Assembly: GCA_038203955.1 (NCBI GenBank)
Contig: JBBRDK010000006.1
Location: 1-64,000 of the forward strand
DNA length: 64,000 nt
Direction of reading: 5' to 3'
DNA from: JALYUA01 sp038203955
Lineage (GTDB): Bacteria; Acidobacteriota; Thermoanaerobaculia; UBA5066; Gp7-AA6
Part shown: positions 7,108 to 15,806 of the stretch, piece after piece
How positions within the stretch are numbered: position 1 is the stretch's first letter
Layout: every line of letters begins with the position of its first letter
Notes under the pieces: model-generated
Told to the model about the DNA's origin: nothing
The model's database searches: none
The model's input: only the letters and a program-made list of their open reading frames with translations
Position numbers and translations under genes: made by a program

Positions 7108-9084
7108 GTGCACGACGGGAGAAATCGGCCGAGCAACCAGGGCGCCGTCTCGGGCGGCCGCCGTGGACGCCGGGGCGCCGCGGGGCTGCTGCTACTCTGC
7201 GCCGCGATGGCGTGCGCGAGCGCAACGGGTCCGCGCGGGACGTCGGGAGAGCGTGTGGCGCCGCCCCCGCCCGCTCCCGCGTCCGGACCTGATCCCCACT
7301 CGTACTCGGACCCGGACCGCGTCCGGGTCCGCCATGTCGCCCTGGAGATCGACGTGCGGTTTCCGAGCCGCAGCGTCGCCGGAACGGCCGTCCTGTCGCT
7401 CGATCGAAACGATGCGGGCGCCGGGGCGCTCCTGCTGGACACGCGGGATCTCAAGATCCTTTCGGCCGAGACGGCCCCGGGTCAGGGCTCGTTTTCGCCG
7501 GCGCCGTTCTCGCTCGGAGCTTCCGACGCGATCCTCGGCGCGCCTCTCCGGGTCGAGCTGCCCGGCGGAGCGACTCGCGCGCGGATCCGCTACAAGACGT
7601 CCCCGCGCGCCTCCGCGCTGCAGTGGCTCCTTCCGGAGCAGACCGCCGGAAAATCGCATCCCTATCTCTTCACGCAGTCGCAGGCGATCCACGCGAGGAG
7701 CTGGATCCCCCTCCAGGACAGCCCGGGAGTGCGGCAGACCTGGTCGGCCTCCGTCCGGGTCCCCGCGGGACTCACGGCGCTCATGAGCGGCGCCCGGCTG
7801 GAGAAGCGAAGCGACGGCGCCTTCCGCTTCGAGATGACATCGCCCGTGCCGTCCTACCTGATCGCCCTTGCCGCCGGCGATCTCGCCTTTGCGCCGCTTG
7901 GCCCGCGCGCGGGGGTCTGGTCGGAACCCTCGGTGGTGTCGAAAGCGGCGTGGGAGTTCGCGGACACCGAGGCGATGATCGAAGCGGCGGAAGCGCTCTT
8001 CGGTCCCTATCGGTGGGAACGCTACGAGCTGCTCGTGCTGCCGCCGAGCTTTCCCTACGGCGGGATGGAGAATCCGCGCCTGACGTTCGCCACGCCGACC
8101 CTGCTCGCGGGCGACCGCAGTCTCGTCGACGTGGTCGCGCACGAGCTCGCCCATTCCTGGTCGGGCAACCTCGTCACCAACGCGACGTGGAGCGACTTCT
8201 GGCTGAACGAGGGCTTCACGACGTATTGCGAGCGCCGGATCGTGGAGCGCGTGTTCGGGGCGAAGCGATCGGAGATGGAATGGGTGCTCGGCCGCCAGAC
8301 TCTCGAGACCCTCTCGATTTCCCTGCCGCCGGGAGACCGGAAGCTCCGGCCCGACGTCGCGGGCAGAGACCCGGACGAGGTTCTCTCGGAGGTCGTGTAC
8401 GAAAAAGGGGCGCTCCTTCTGCTGACGATCGAACGGACGGTCGGACGCGAGCGCTTCGACCGGTTCCTCCGCGGGTGGTTCGACGGGCACGCGTTCCGGA
8501 GCGCGACGACGGCCGACTTCCTGTCCTACCTCGACGAGCGCCTGTTCGCCGGAAGGCGGCCTCCGGGCCTCGACCTGGAGGCCTGGATGACTTCGCCGTC
8601 GATTCCACCGGGAGCCGCGGTGGCTAGCTCGACGGCGTTTGCGGACGTGGACGCTCTCCGGGTCGCCTGGCTCTCGGGCTCCCGCCCGGCAGAGACCCTG
8701 CCGGCGAAGACCTGGAGCACGCTCGAATGGCTCCGGTTCCTCCGCAATCTTCCGCGCGACCTGCCGCTCGCAAAGTCGTCCGAGCTCGACCGCGCGTTCC
8801 AGCTTTCAGAAGCGCTCAACTCGGAGATCGCGTTTCAGTGGCTGCTGCTCGCCGTCGAGACCGGGTATCCCGGGGCACAGGCCCGCCTCGAATCCTTCCT
8901 GACGTCGATGGGCCGCAGAAAGTACCTGAAGCCCCTGTACGAGGCCCTGGCGAAGACGCCGGCCGGGCGGGAGCGGGCGGTCTCCCTCTACCGGCGGGCG
9001 CGGCCCGGGTATCATCCGATCGCGGTCGAAACTGTCGATAGAATCCTCTCGTGGAAGCCGTCCGAGAAGGAGAGCGACCGGTGA
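7108..9084 (+). CDS. M1 family zinc aminopeptidase (leukotriene A4 hydrolase-like), probable lipoprotein
   Basis: 658 residues from the GTG at 7108, which has AGGAGG 5 nt upstream; a GTG at 7090 lacks this. A hydrophobic segment with AAMAC near residue 30 suggests a lipoprotein signal. The exopeptidase stretch PYGGMENP is present, and the zinc site is H345-E346-x-x-H349 with E368 18 residues later, typical of M1 gluzincins. The C-terminal part is helical like the LTA4H C-domain. It would remove N-terminal residues from peptides at the cell surface or in the periplasm. It is the first gene of a + strand operon; its stop overlaps the GTG of the next gene. Confidence 0.88.
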   Translation: MHDGRNRPSNQGAVSGGRRGRRGAAGLLLLCAAMACASATGPRGTSGERVAPPPPAPASGPDPHSYSDPDRVRVRHVALEIDVRFPSRSVAGTAVLSLDRNDAGAGALLLDTRDLKILSAETAPGQGSFSPAPFSLGASDAILGAPLRVELPGGATRARIRYKTSPRASALQWLLPEQTAGKSHPYLFTQSQAIHARSWIPLQDSPGVRQTWSASVRVPAGLTALMSGARLEKRSDGAFRFEMTSPVPSYLIALAAGDLAFAPLGPRAGVWSEPSVVSKAAWEFADTEAMIEAAEALFGPYRWERYELLVLPPSFPYGGMENPRLTFATPTLLAGDRSLVDVVAHELAHSWSGNLVTNATWSDFWLNEGFTTYCERRIVERVFGAKRSEMEWVLGRQTLETLSISLPPGDRKLRPDVAGRDPDEVLSEVVYEKGALLLLTIERTVGRERFDRFLRGWFDGHAFRSATTADFLSYLDERLFAGRRPPGLDLEAWMTSPSIPPGAAVASSTAFADVDALRVAWLSGSRPAETLPAKTWSTLEWLRFLRNLPRDLPLAKSSELDRAFQLSEALNSEIAFQWLLLAVETGYPGAQARLESFLTSMGRRKYLKPLYEALAKTPAGRERAVSLYRRARPGYHPIAVETVDRILSWKPSEKESDR

Positions 9085-11090
9085 CCCGGGTGGCGAGCGC
9101 CTGCCCGCTCGACTGTCCCGATGCCTGCAGTCTCGAGGTGCAGGTCGAGAACGGGACCGCCGTCGCTCTCGGCGGCACCCGCGTCAATCCCCTGACTGCG
9201 GGATACATCTGCGCGAAGGTCCGCCGGTTTCCCGAGCACGTCCATGGGCCGGCGCGAGTCCGCGACCCCGGGATCCGCGTCGGAACCAAAGGGGAAGGCC
9301 GGTTCCGGCCGGCGAGCTGGGACGAGGCGCTCAACCTGATCGCGTCGAAGATGGCGGCGCTCTCCGCGAGCGGAGCGGGGGAGGCGATCCTTCCCGTCTC
9401 CTACGGCGGCTCTAACGGATATCTCTCTCAGGACACCACGGACGCGCGGCTCTTCTCGAGACTCGGCGCCTCGCGGCTGGCCCGGACGGTCTGCTCGGCG
9501 CCGTCGACCCGCGCCGCGGTCGGCCTTTACGGAAAGATGGCCGGCATCGCGCTCGACGACTACGCGTACGCGAAGCTCGCCGTCGTCTGGGGCGCCAACC
9601 CGCAGGCGTCGGGGATCCACCTGCTTCCTCACCTCCAGGCGGCGCGCCGGGCGGGGGGCCGCCTGGTGGTCCTCGATCCCCGGCGCACGCGGCTCGCGGC
9701 CGAGGCCGACCTGCACCTGCCACTTCGGCCGGGGACGGACCTGCCGGTCGCGTTGGCCGTCCACCGCTGGCTCTTCGCGAACGGGGCGGCGGACAAGGCG
9801 TTCCTCGAAAAACACACTACGGGTTGGGAGGAGCTGCGGCGGCGCGCCGAGCCGTGGCCCATCGCGCGCGCGGCGGCGGTGGCCGGGATTCTGGAAGAGG
9901 ACCTCGCCCGATTCGCCCGCTGGTACGCGGAATCCGCTCCCGCCGCGATCCGTTGCGGCTGGGGTCTCGAGCGAAACCGAAACGGCGGCTCCGCCACCGC
10001 GGCGATCCTCGCGCTCCCCGCGGTCGCTGGCAAATTCGGCGTGCGAGGCGGCGGGTACACCCTTTCGAACTCCGCCGTATGGGAGCTCGATTCCCTGCGG
10101 GCGGCGAGGACCGAGCCGTCCCCCGCGCGGGAAATCAACATGAACCGGACGGGGGAAGCGCTTCTCGACCGGGAGCGGCCGGTTCGCGTTCTGTTCGTCT
10201 ACAACTGCAACCCGCTCATGACCCTCCCGGAGCAGGAAAAAGTGCGCAAGGGGCTCGAGCGCGAAGACCTGTTCACGGTCGTCTTCGATCCGGTGATGAC
10301 CGACACGGCTCTGTACGCGGACGTGGTCCTCCCGGCGACGACGTTTCTCGAGCGAACGGAGCTCTCGCGCGGGTACGGCGCCTACGTGCTCCAGGAGGCC
10401 GAGGCGGTCATCCCGCCGGTCGGACAATCGCGCGCGAACCACGACGTGTTCGCGGAGCTCTGCCGCCGCACAGGAGTGGAGCGGCCGGGCGACGCGACGA
10501 CGGCAGAGGACCTCACGAGGGAGATCCTCGCCGGGAACCCCTCCGCCGCTTCGTGGCGCGCGTCGTTCGACCGGCAAGATCCGGGCGCTCCTTCCTTCGG
10601 CCGCGCCCCGATCCAGTTCGTGGACGTTTTCCCTCGAACCGCCGACCGCCGGGCGCACCTCTGTCCCCCGGAGCTCGACGCCGAGGCCGCTCCCTCGGGA
10701 CTCTACGGTTATCGGGAGGACCCCGCGACGGAGGCGCACCCCCTGGCCCTCGTGTCGCCGGCGACGGACCAGACGATCAGCACGACGCTCGGGGAGCTGC
10801 GGCGCGAGATCGCCGTGATGGAGATGCATCCCGCCGATGCCGTGGCGCGCGGGATCTCGGACGGTGACCGCGTGTCCGCCCGGAATGCGTCGGGGCAGGT
10901 CTCCTGCGTCGTCCGCGTCGCTCCGACTCTGCGGCCCGGCGTCGTCTCCGTTCCCAAGGGTCTCTGGAGCCACAACACCTTCGGAGGCTCGACGGCCAAC
11001 GCCGTCGCGCCCGATACGCTCGCCGACCTCGGTGGGGGAGCGTGCTTCAACGACGCCCGGGTCGAGGTCGAGAGACTCCCCGCCGGATGA
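9081..11090 (+). CDS. molybdopterin (bis-MGD) oxidoreductase
   Basis: 669 residues from a GTG that overlaps the upstream stop (GTGA), with AAGGAGAG 7 nt upstream. The N-terminus has the 4Fe-4S Cys set CPLDCPDAC followed by C in YICAK, then the MopB domain and a C-terminal MGD-binding domain (DATTAE..., then the conserved HPADAVARGI, VSVPKGLW). It belongs to the DMSO reductase superfamily, in the CPLDCPDAC subgroup often annotated as a formate dehydrogenase or biotin sulfoxide reductase homologue. No Tat signal is seen, so it is probably cytoplasmic. The substrate cannot be told from sequence. Neighbours are an aminopeptidase, a CDF transporter and a cytochrome c, which do not settle it. Confidence 0.85.
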   Translation: MTRVASACPLDCPDACSLEVQVENGTAVALGGTRVNPLTAGYICAKVRRFPEHVHGPARVRDPGIRVGTKGEGRFRPASWDEALNLIASKMAALSASGAGEAILPVSYGGSNGYLSQDTTDARLFSRLGASRLARTVCSAPSTRAAVGLYGKMAGIALDDYAYAKLAVVWGANPQASGIHLLPHLQAARRAGGRLVVLDPRRTRLAAEADLHLPLRPGTDLPVALAVHRWLFANGAADKAFLEKHTTGWEELRRRAEPWPIARAAAVAGILEEDLARFARWYAESAPAAIRCGWGLERNRNGGSATAAILALPAVAGKFGVRGGGYTLSNSAVWELDSLRAARTEPSPAREINMNRTGEALLDRERPVRVLFVYNCNPLMTLPEQEKVRKGLEREDLFTVVFDPVMTDTALYADVVLPATTFLERTELSRGYGAYVLQEAEAVIPPVGQSRANHDVFAELCRRTGVERPGDATTAEDLTREILAGNPSAASWRASFDRQDPGAPSFGRAPIQFVDVFPRTADRRAHLCPPELDAEAAPSGLYGYREDPATEAHPLALVSPATDQTISTTLGELRREIAVMEMHPADAVARGISDGDRVSARNASGQVSCVVRVAPTLRPGVVSVPKGLWSHNTFGGSTANAVAPDTLADLGGGACFNDARVEVERLPAG

Positions 11091-12034
11091 GCGCCGCGGG
11101 CTGGCCTGCGGAGCGCGACGGCGGACGACCCGCTTCGGATCGGGAGGAGCGGCGGAAGCGGCTTCGCGCGGCGCTCGCGCTGACCGCGGGAGTCCTCGCC
11201 ATCGAGATCGCGGGCGGGATCGTCTCCGGCAGTCTCGCCCTTCTCGCGGACGCCGCGCACATGTTCGCCGACATCGCGGCGCTGATCCTCGCCTATGCGG
11301 CGATCACCGTCGCCGGCCGCGCCCCGACCCGGCGCCACAGCTTCGGGCTCTATCGGGCCGAGATCCTGGCCGCGTTCGTCAACGCCGAGATCCTGCTTCT
11401 CATGGCTCTCGGAATCCTGGTCGAGTCGGTCATGCGCTTCTCCTCTCCGGTCCCGGTGCGGACGGGCGTGATGCTCTGGGTGTCTCTGGTCGCGCTCGCC
11501 GCCAACCTGATCGCGATGCGACTGCTGTCGCACGACCACTCGGGGGAGCACGGCGCGGGGCACAACCTGAACATGCACGCGGCGTATCTGGAGGTCTTCA
11601 CGGACATGCTCGGGTCCGCGGCCGTGCTGGCGGCGGCGATCGCGATCCCGCGGACAGGATGGCTCTGGCTCGATCCGGCCGTCTCCGCGGCGGTGGCCCT
11701 CTTCATCCTTCCGAGGGCCGCCTCTCTTCTCAGGCAGTCGGCGCACATCCTTCTCGAGGGCTCGCCCGGCGGGGTCGATCCCACCGCCGTGCGGGAGGCG
11801 GTCCTGCGCGTGCCGGGCGTCGAAGCTTGCCACGACCTGCATCTCTGGACACTGACGTCCGGCGTGCACTCCGCGAGCGTTCACATCCGCGCCGCTTCCG
11901 ACACGCCGCGAGGGGACCTTCTGGTGGCCGTCCAGCAGGTGTTGAAGGACGCGGCGGGCGTGGACCATGCCACCATCCAGGTCGAGTGGGGAGTCGAGAT
12001 GACGTGCCATGCGTCCAACCGCGGGCACGCCTGA
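11087..12034 (+). CDS. cation diffusion facilitator (CzcD/ZitB-like zinc exporter)
   Basis: 315 residues from an ATG that overlaps the preceding stop (ATGA). Six transmembrane helices are evident. Helix 2 carries the metal site pattern DAAHMFADIAAL (H and D four apart) and helix 5 HAAYLEVFTDMLGS (H and D), typical of CDF zinc/proton antiporters. A His-rich loop (HDHSGEHGAGH) lies between helices 4 and 5. The C-terminal cytoplasmic domain has the ferredoxin-like end with CHDLHLWTL and HATIQVEW. It would export Zn2+, Co2+ or Cd2+ from the cytoplasm. It is translationally coupled to the molybdoenzyme gene and is followed after 21 nt by a cytochrome gene. Confidence 0.9.
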   Translation: MSAAGWPAERDGGRPASDREERRKRLRAALALTAGVLAIEIAGGIVSGSLALLADAAHMFADIAALILAYAAITVAGRAPTRRHSFGLYRAEILAAFVNAEILLLMALGILVESVMRFSSPVPVRTGVMLWVSLVALAANLIAMRLLSHDHSGEHGAGHNLNMHAAYLEVFTDMLGSAAVLAAAIAIPRTGWLWLDPAVSAAVALFILPRAASLLRQSAHILLEGSPGGVDPTAVREAVLRVPGVEACHDLHLWTLTSGVHSASVHIRAASDTPRGDLLVAVQQVLKDAAGVDHATIQVEWGVEMTCHASNRGHA

Positions 12035-12055
12035 GGGCGGCGAAAAGGAGACGGC

Positions 12056-12568
12056 ATGCGGTTTTTTTCCGGAATCCTCTTCGGATTTTTTCTGGTCGGC
12101 CTGATCATCGCGGCGGTCGTCGCGACGGGGGGCTACAACGTCGCGGCGACGGCGAGCCCGTCCCGCATCGAAACGCGCGTCGCGCAGTTCGCGCTGAACC
12201 GCTCGGTGTCGCGCCGCGCGCCGGCGGCGAAGAACCCCCTTCCGGCCACCCGGGAGACGTGGGCGGCGGGGCTCGAGCACTACAGGGAAAACTGCGTGGT
12301 GTGCCACGCGGCCCCCGGTGTCGATCCCTCCGAGCTATCCATGGGCCTGAACCCGCCCGCTCCGGATCTCACGCTGCCGCGCGTGCAGGCCCGGACCGAC
12401 GGGGAGCTGTTCTGGCTCGTCTCCAACGGAATCCGGACGACCGGGATGCCGGCGTTCTCACCGACCCACAAGCAGGATCAGATCTGGCAGATGGTCTCGC
12501 TCCTTCGCCATCTGCCGGAGCTGACCGCGGAAGAGCAGAAGGCGTTGAAGGGGAAAGGAAATGAGTAG
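12056..12568 (+). CDS. membrane-anchored monohaem cytochrome c
   Basis: 170 residues. An N-terminal transmembrane helix (about residues 3-25) anchors the protein, with a mature domain outside. The haem c motif is C80-V-V-C83-H84, and the likely axial Met is M131 in TGMPAF. The fold is the small class I type found in soluble or anchored electron carriers (Pfam cytochrome C/CBB3). GGAG precedes the ATG. It is the last gene of the M1 peptidase-molybdoenzyme-CDF-cytochrome operon and could be the electron partner of the molybdoenzyme, but that enzyme appears cytoplasmic, so this link is weak. A heptamer-based repeat begins directly after the stop. Confidence 0.85.
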   Translation: MRFFSGILFGFFLVGLIIAAVVATGGYNVAATASPSRIETRVAQFALNRSVSRRAPAAKNPLPATRETWAAGLEHYRENCVVCHAAPGVDPSELSMGLNPPAPDLTLPRVQARTDGELFWLVSNGIRTTGMPAFSPTHKQDQIWQMVSLLRHLPELTAEEQKALKGKGNE

Positions 12569-12643
12569 TCAGTTTTCAGTTTTCAGTGCTCGGTTCTCAG
12601 TTTCAGTTCGACTGACAACTGACGACTGATAACTGATAACTCT
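12569..12643. repeat. heptamer-based inverted array (copy 1)
   Basis: The left arm, from 12570, repeats CAGTTTT units (CAGTTTTCAGTTTTCAGT). The right arm, 12611-12641, repeats ACTGACA/ACTGATA units, a degenerate reverse complement. The array fills the gap between a + gene stop and the end of a minus gene, where it could fold as a long imperfect hairpin. The same element in inverted orientation is at 16802-16890. Confidence 0.7.
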
Positions 12644-13406
12644 AAAGCACCGCCTTTTTCCGGAACTGACGGATCCCGAGGGAGACGAAGAGGGCGTTGA
12701 AGAGAAGGAGCCCCCCAGCCACCGTGGCGAACGGCAGGTGCGGGAACTGCGGGACGAGAGCGGAGCGCAGGCCTTCACTCGAGTAGACCATCGGGTTGAT
12801 CAGGACCGCCTTCTGCAGGATCGGAAATTTCGCGAGCGCGCTCCACGGGTAGTAGGTACAGCCGAAGAAGATCATCGGGGCGAGAACGAGGCTGAACATG
12901 AGACCGATCTGGGTCTGTCCGACGGAGCACCCGAGCGTCAACCCGATCGCCGAGGAGAGCAGCGCGACGGCGCAGCAGAGAGCGGCGAAGAGGAACGGGT
13001 GCGGCAGTGTCAGCGCGAGTCCCCGGCCCATGATCAGCCAGGCCGCCGGCACGACGACGAGACCGGCGATCAGCGCCTGGATCATCCCCGCGAGAATCTT
13101 CTCCACGGCGACCCATTCGATCTCGATCGGCGCGAGAAGGCGGTCCTCGATCTCCTTCGTGAACTGAAATTCGGAGATGACCGGCATGGCGACGGCCTGG
13201 ATCCCGGCGAGCATCATCGACAGCGCGATGATGCCGGGAAGGAGGAGACTCTTGTACTCGAGAGGCATGTATCCGCTCGTGGTCAGCACGCGGCCGAAGA
13301 CGAAGACGAGCAGCATCGGCTGCAGCAGAGTCTGAAGGAGCAGGGGCACGAAGTTTCGCCGCGCGACGTGGGCGTCCCGCGAGAGGAGCGCGAAGAACGT
13401 GCTCAT
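12642..13406 (-). CDS. ABC-2 type transporter permease
   Basis: 254 residues with six transmembrane helices in the ABC-2 membrane fold (N-terminal SRDAHVARRNFVPLLLQ, six helices, ending RQFRKKAVL). Conserved ABC-2 features include FTKEIEDRLLAPI between helices 2 and 3. It overlaps the ATPase gene by 4 nt (ATGA), so together they form one exporter of the DrrA/DrrB or NodIJ type. The operon also carries hemE, hemN, hemH and hemY upstream, so the cargo might be a porphyrin, haem or a lipid-like compound; this is inference from gene order only. Confidence 0.88.
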   Translation of the reverse strand: MSTFFALLSRDAHVARRNFVPLLLQTLLQPMLLVFVFGRVLTTSGYMPLEYKSLLLPGIIALSMMLAGIQAVAMPVISEFQFTKEIEDRLLAPIEIEWVAVEKILAGMIQALIAGLVVVPAAWLIMGRGLALTLPHPFLFAALCCAVALLSSAIGLTLGCSVGQTQIGLMFSLVLAPMIFFGCTYYPWSALAKFPILQKAVLINPMVYSSEGLRSALVPQFPHLPFATVAGGLLLFNALFVSLGIRQFRKKAVL

Positions 13407-14431
13407 TCCCGGAGGCTCCGTCCGGTGTGGTGGAGAAAGAGGTTTTCGAGCGACGGCTCGGAGATATGCACGTCCGAGACGCTGGCGCCTGCGGCCAGAA
13501 CGCGGTTCAAGAGCTCCGGCACGAGCGGTCCTCCCCGGTCGGCGTAGACGTCCGCCCCGGCGGGGCCGACGGGGCGTACTTCGGTGACCCCCGGCGTCCG
13601 CGCGAGCGCCTCCAGGAGCTCCGGCGAGCGCGGAGTGAGCTGGAGCCGGATCAGGTGGCCGCCCGGGATCGTCGCCTTCAGGGCTTCCGGGTCGCCGAGC
13701 GCAATGACGCGGCCGTGATCCACGATCGCGACCCGGCCGCAGAGATCGTCCGCCTCTTCCATGTTGTGGGTCGTCAAGACGATGGTCCGGCCGCGCGCCC
13801 CGTACTCGCGCACGATCTCCCAGAGCAGCAGGCGGGTCTGCGGGTCGAGTCCGGACGACGGCTCATCCAAGAACAGCACGTCCGGCTCGTGCATCATCGC
13901 CCGCGCGATCGACAGCCGCTGCATCATGCCGCCCGAGAATCCCACGACGAGCTGATCGGCGCGGTCGGTCAGCTGGAACCGTTCGAGGAGCGCCCGAGCG
14001 CGCGTCTGCCGCTCGGCAGGGGGAATGCCGAAGTAGGCGCCGTGAAAAACGAGGATCTCGCGCGCGGTCAGCGCGAAGTCGAGGTTCGGACGCTGCGGCA
14101 CGACGCCGATCCGGCGCTTGACGGAGACGCGCCTCTTCCACACTTCCTCCTCCCCGATCCAGGCGCGGCCGCCGGTCGGTCGGACCCGCGTCGTCAGGAT
14201 GCCCACCGTGGTCGACTTCCCGGCGCCGTTCGGCCCGAGAAGGCCGAAGATCTCTCCGGGCGCGATCTCGAGGGTCAGGCCGTCGAGCGCCACGACCTCG
14301 ACCTTCTGTCTCCTCGCAGAGGGCGCGCGCCACGCGAACGGCGTCCCGACGATCCCGCGTCCCGGCGTGGCCGACGGCGGGGCGGAGGTGTACACCTTCC
14401 GAAGGCTGTCCGTCCGGATTCCGAGCGCCAT
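13403..14431 (-). CDS. ABC transporter ATP-binding protein
   Basis: 342 residues. Walker A is GPNGAGKST, the signature is FSGGMMQR, Walker B is VLFLDEPSSGLD and the H-loop follows in LTTHNMEEAD. After the ATPase domain there is a 90-residue C-terminal domain of the DrrA type (DUF4162-like). Between the first strand (MALGIRTDSLRKVY) and the usual second strand lies an extra basic segment of about 25 residues (TSAPPSATPGRG..., ARRQK). The gene starts 4 nt after the hemY stop and overlaps the permease gene, so it is co-transcribed with the haem genes. Confidence 0.9.
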   Translation of the reverse strand: MALGIRTDSLRKVYTSAPPSATPGRGIVGTPFAWRAPSARRQKVEVVALDGLTLEIAPGEIFGLLGPNGAGKSTTVGILTTRVRPTGGRAWIGEEEVWKRRVSVKRRIGVVPQRPNLDFALTAREILVFHGAYFGIPPAERQTRARALLERFQLTDRADQLVVGFSGGMMQRLSIARAMMHEPDVLFLDEPSSGLDPQTRLLLWEIVREYGARGRTIVLTTHNMEEADDLCGRVAIVDHGRVIALGDPEALKATIPGGHLIRLQLTPRSPELLEALARTPGVTEVRPVGPAGADVYADRGGPLVPELLNRVLAAGASVSDVHISEPSLENLFLHHTGRSLRE

Positions 14432-14435
14432 GAAC

Positions 14436-15806
14436 TTAAAGAAGGGGCGCCATCAGCTCGGCGGCCGGGCGCTGCGCGAGGTCCGCGGACGGGATTGCCA
14501 GCGCGCTCTTGACGACGTCCCCGACCGATATCCCGCCGCGGTAGCTCCCGAGGAACGCCAGTCCGGGCCACCTCGACTCCGCGCGAGCCAGCACCGACAT
14601 CCGATGTCCGTGCCCGATCTCGTACTGCGGGATCGCGCGCGGCCAGCGGGTGAGCGCCACCAACCGGGGGCCGGACGCGGCGCCCACGCTCTCCCGGACT
14701 TCGCGGCCGGCGATCCGCGCCAGCTCCTGCTCCGGGAGATCCGCCGCGCCGGGATCCCGCGCGCCGCCCGCAAACGCAGTCACAAGAAGCTCCCCCTCCG
14801 GCGCGCGTCCCGAAAACAGGCTCGAGCTCCACACCGCGCCGAGCACGCGCCGCCCCGGCGCCGGGACGACGAGGTGCCCGAAGCCGCGAAGCCCGCCGGG
14901 AAGCGCGGAAGCAGGCCAGGAGAAGTGGAGAACCGCGACCGGAGGCGACGGAATGGACGAGAGAGCGACGAACGCCTCGGCGTCGAACTCGCGAACGAAT
15001 CGCGCGGCGTCGCCGGCCGCCGACGCGATCACCACCCGGTCGGCGTCGAAGGCGCCGCGGGAGGTGCGCACCACCCAGCCGCCATTCCCGGGCGAGATGG
15101 ACTCCACCGCCGTTCCCGTCTCCAGCCGGGGCCCGAGCGCCGCGCCGAGGGCGCGAGGGAGTGTCTCGAGACCGTTTCGGAAAGAGAGCAGTCCCCGGAC
15201 GCGGGGAACGGAACGGTCGCGCTTTCGCATCGCACCGATCGCCGTCGCGAACAGGCTGCCGCGGAGCCGCTCCCCGCGCGCCAACGCCGGAAACGCGTCG
15301 GCGGCCGAAAGGCGGCCCGCGTCGCCGGCGAAGATGCCCGACACGAAGGGGGCGATGACGCGGTCAGCGACTTCCGATCCGAGCCGCCGCGAGAAGAAGG
15401 CGCGGACCGTCTCCGGAGGCGCGGAGAGAGACGCCCGCCGGACGAACGGCTCTCCGGCGAGCCGCAACTTGCCGCGCCGGGAAAGGAGGGGCGTGCGCGC
15501 CAGGGAGAGCGGGGAGGAGGGCACTTCATGAAGCGCGCCGTTCCAGTCGATGTAACGGGGAAGGCGAGAGTCGGAAAGGAGCACTTCGGACTCGAGGCCC
15601 AGGTCGCGCACGAGGCGGAGAAGCTCGGGCGTCGGGCGCACGGTGTTGGGACCCATCTCGAGAAGGAACCCCTCGCGGCGCTCCGTGCGGATCACGCCGC
15701 CCGGCCGGTCCGACCGCTCGAGAACGCGGACGTCTTCTCCGTTCGCGGTGAGAGAGCGCGCGCAGACGAGACCCGCGAGGCCGGCGCCGATGACGATCGT
15801 CGTCAC
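14436..15806 (-). CDS. hemY: protoporphyrinogen/coproporphyrinogen oxidase, FAD-dependent
   Basis: 456 residues from a GTG that overlaps the hemH stop (GTGA); the longer upstream extension lies inside hemH and is rejected. The N-terminal FAD-binding motif is IGAGLAGLVCA (residues 6-16), followed by the ERSDRPGGVIRT stretch typical of HemY. A central porphyrin-binding domain and a C-terminal LAFLGSYRGGISVGD that contacts FAD complete it. It oxidises protoporphyrinogen IX (or coproporphyrinogen III) with O2. Finding ferrochelatase just upstream and hemN as the coproporphyrinogen enzyme favours the classical protoporphyrin route. Confidence 0.92.
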   Translation of the reverse strand: MTTIVIGAGLAGLVCARSLTANGEDVRVLERSDRPGGVIRTERREGFLLEMGPNTVRPTPELLRLVRDLGLESEVLLSDSRLPRYIDWNGALHEVPSSPLSLARTPLLSRRGKLRLAGEPFVRRASLSAPPETVRAFFSRRLGSEVADRVIAPFVSGIFAGDAGRLSAADAFPALARGERLRGSLFATAIGAMRKRDRSVPRVRGLLSFRNGLETLPRALGAALGPRLETGTAVESISPGNGGWVVRTSRGAFDADRVVIASAAGDAARFVREFDAEAFVALSSIPSPPVAVLHFSWPASALPGGLRGFGHLVVPAPGRRVLGAVWSSSLFSGRAPEGELLVTAFAGGARDPGAADLPEQELARIAGREVRESVGAASGPRLVALTRWPRAIPQYEIGHGHRMSVLARAESRWPGLAFLGSYRGGISVGDVVKSALAIPSADLAQRPAAELMAPLL

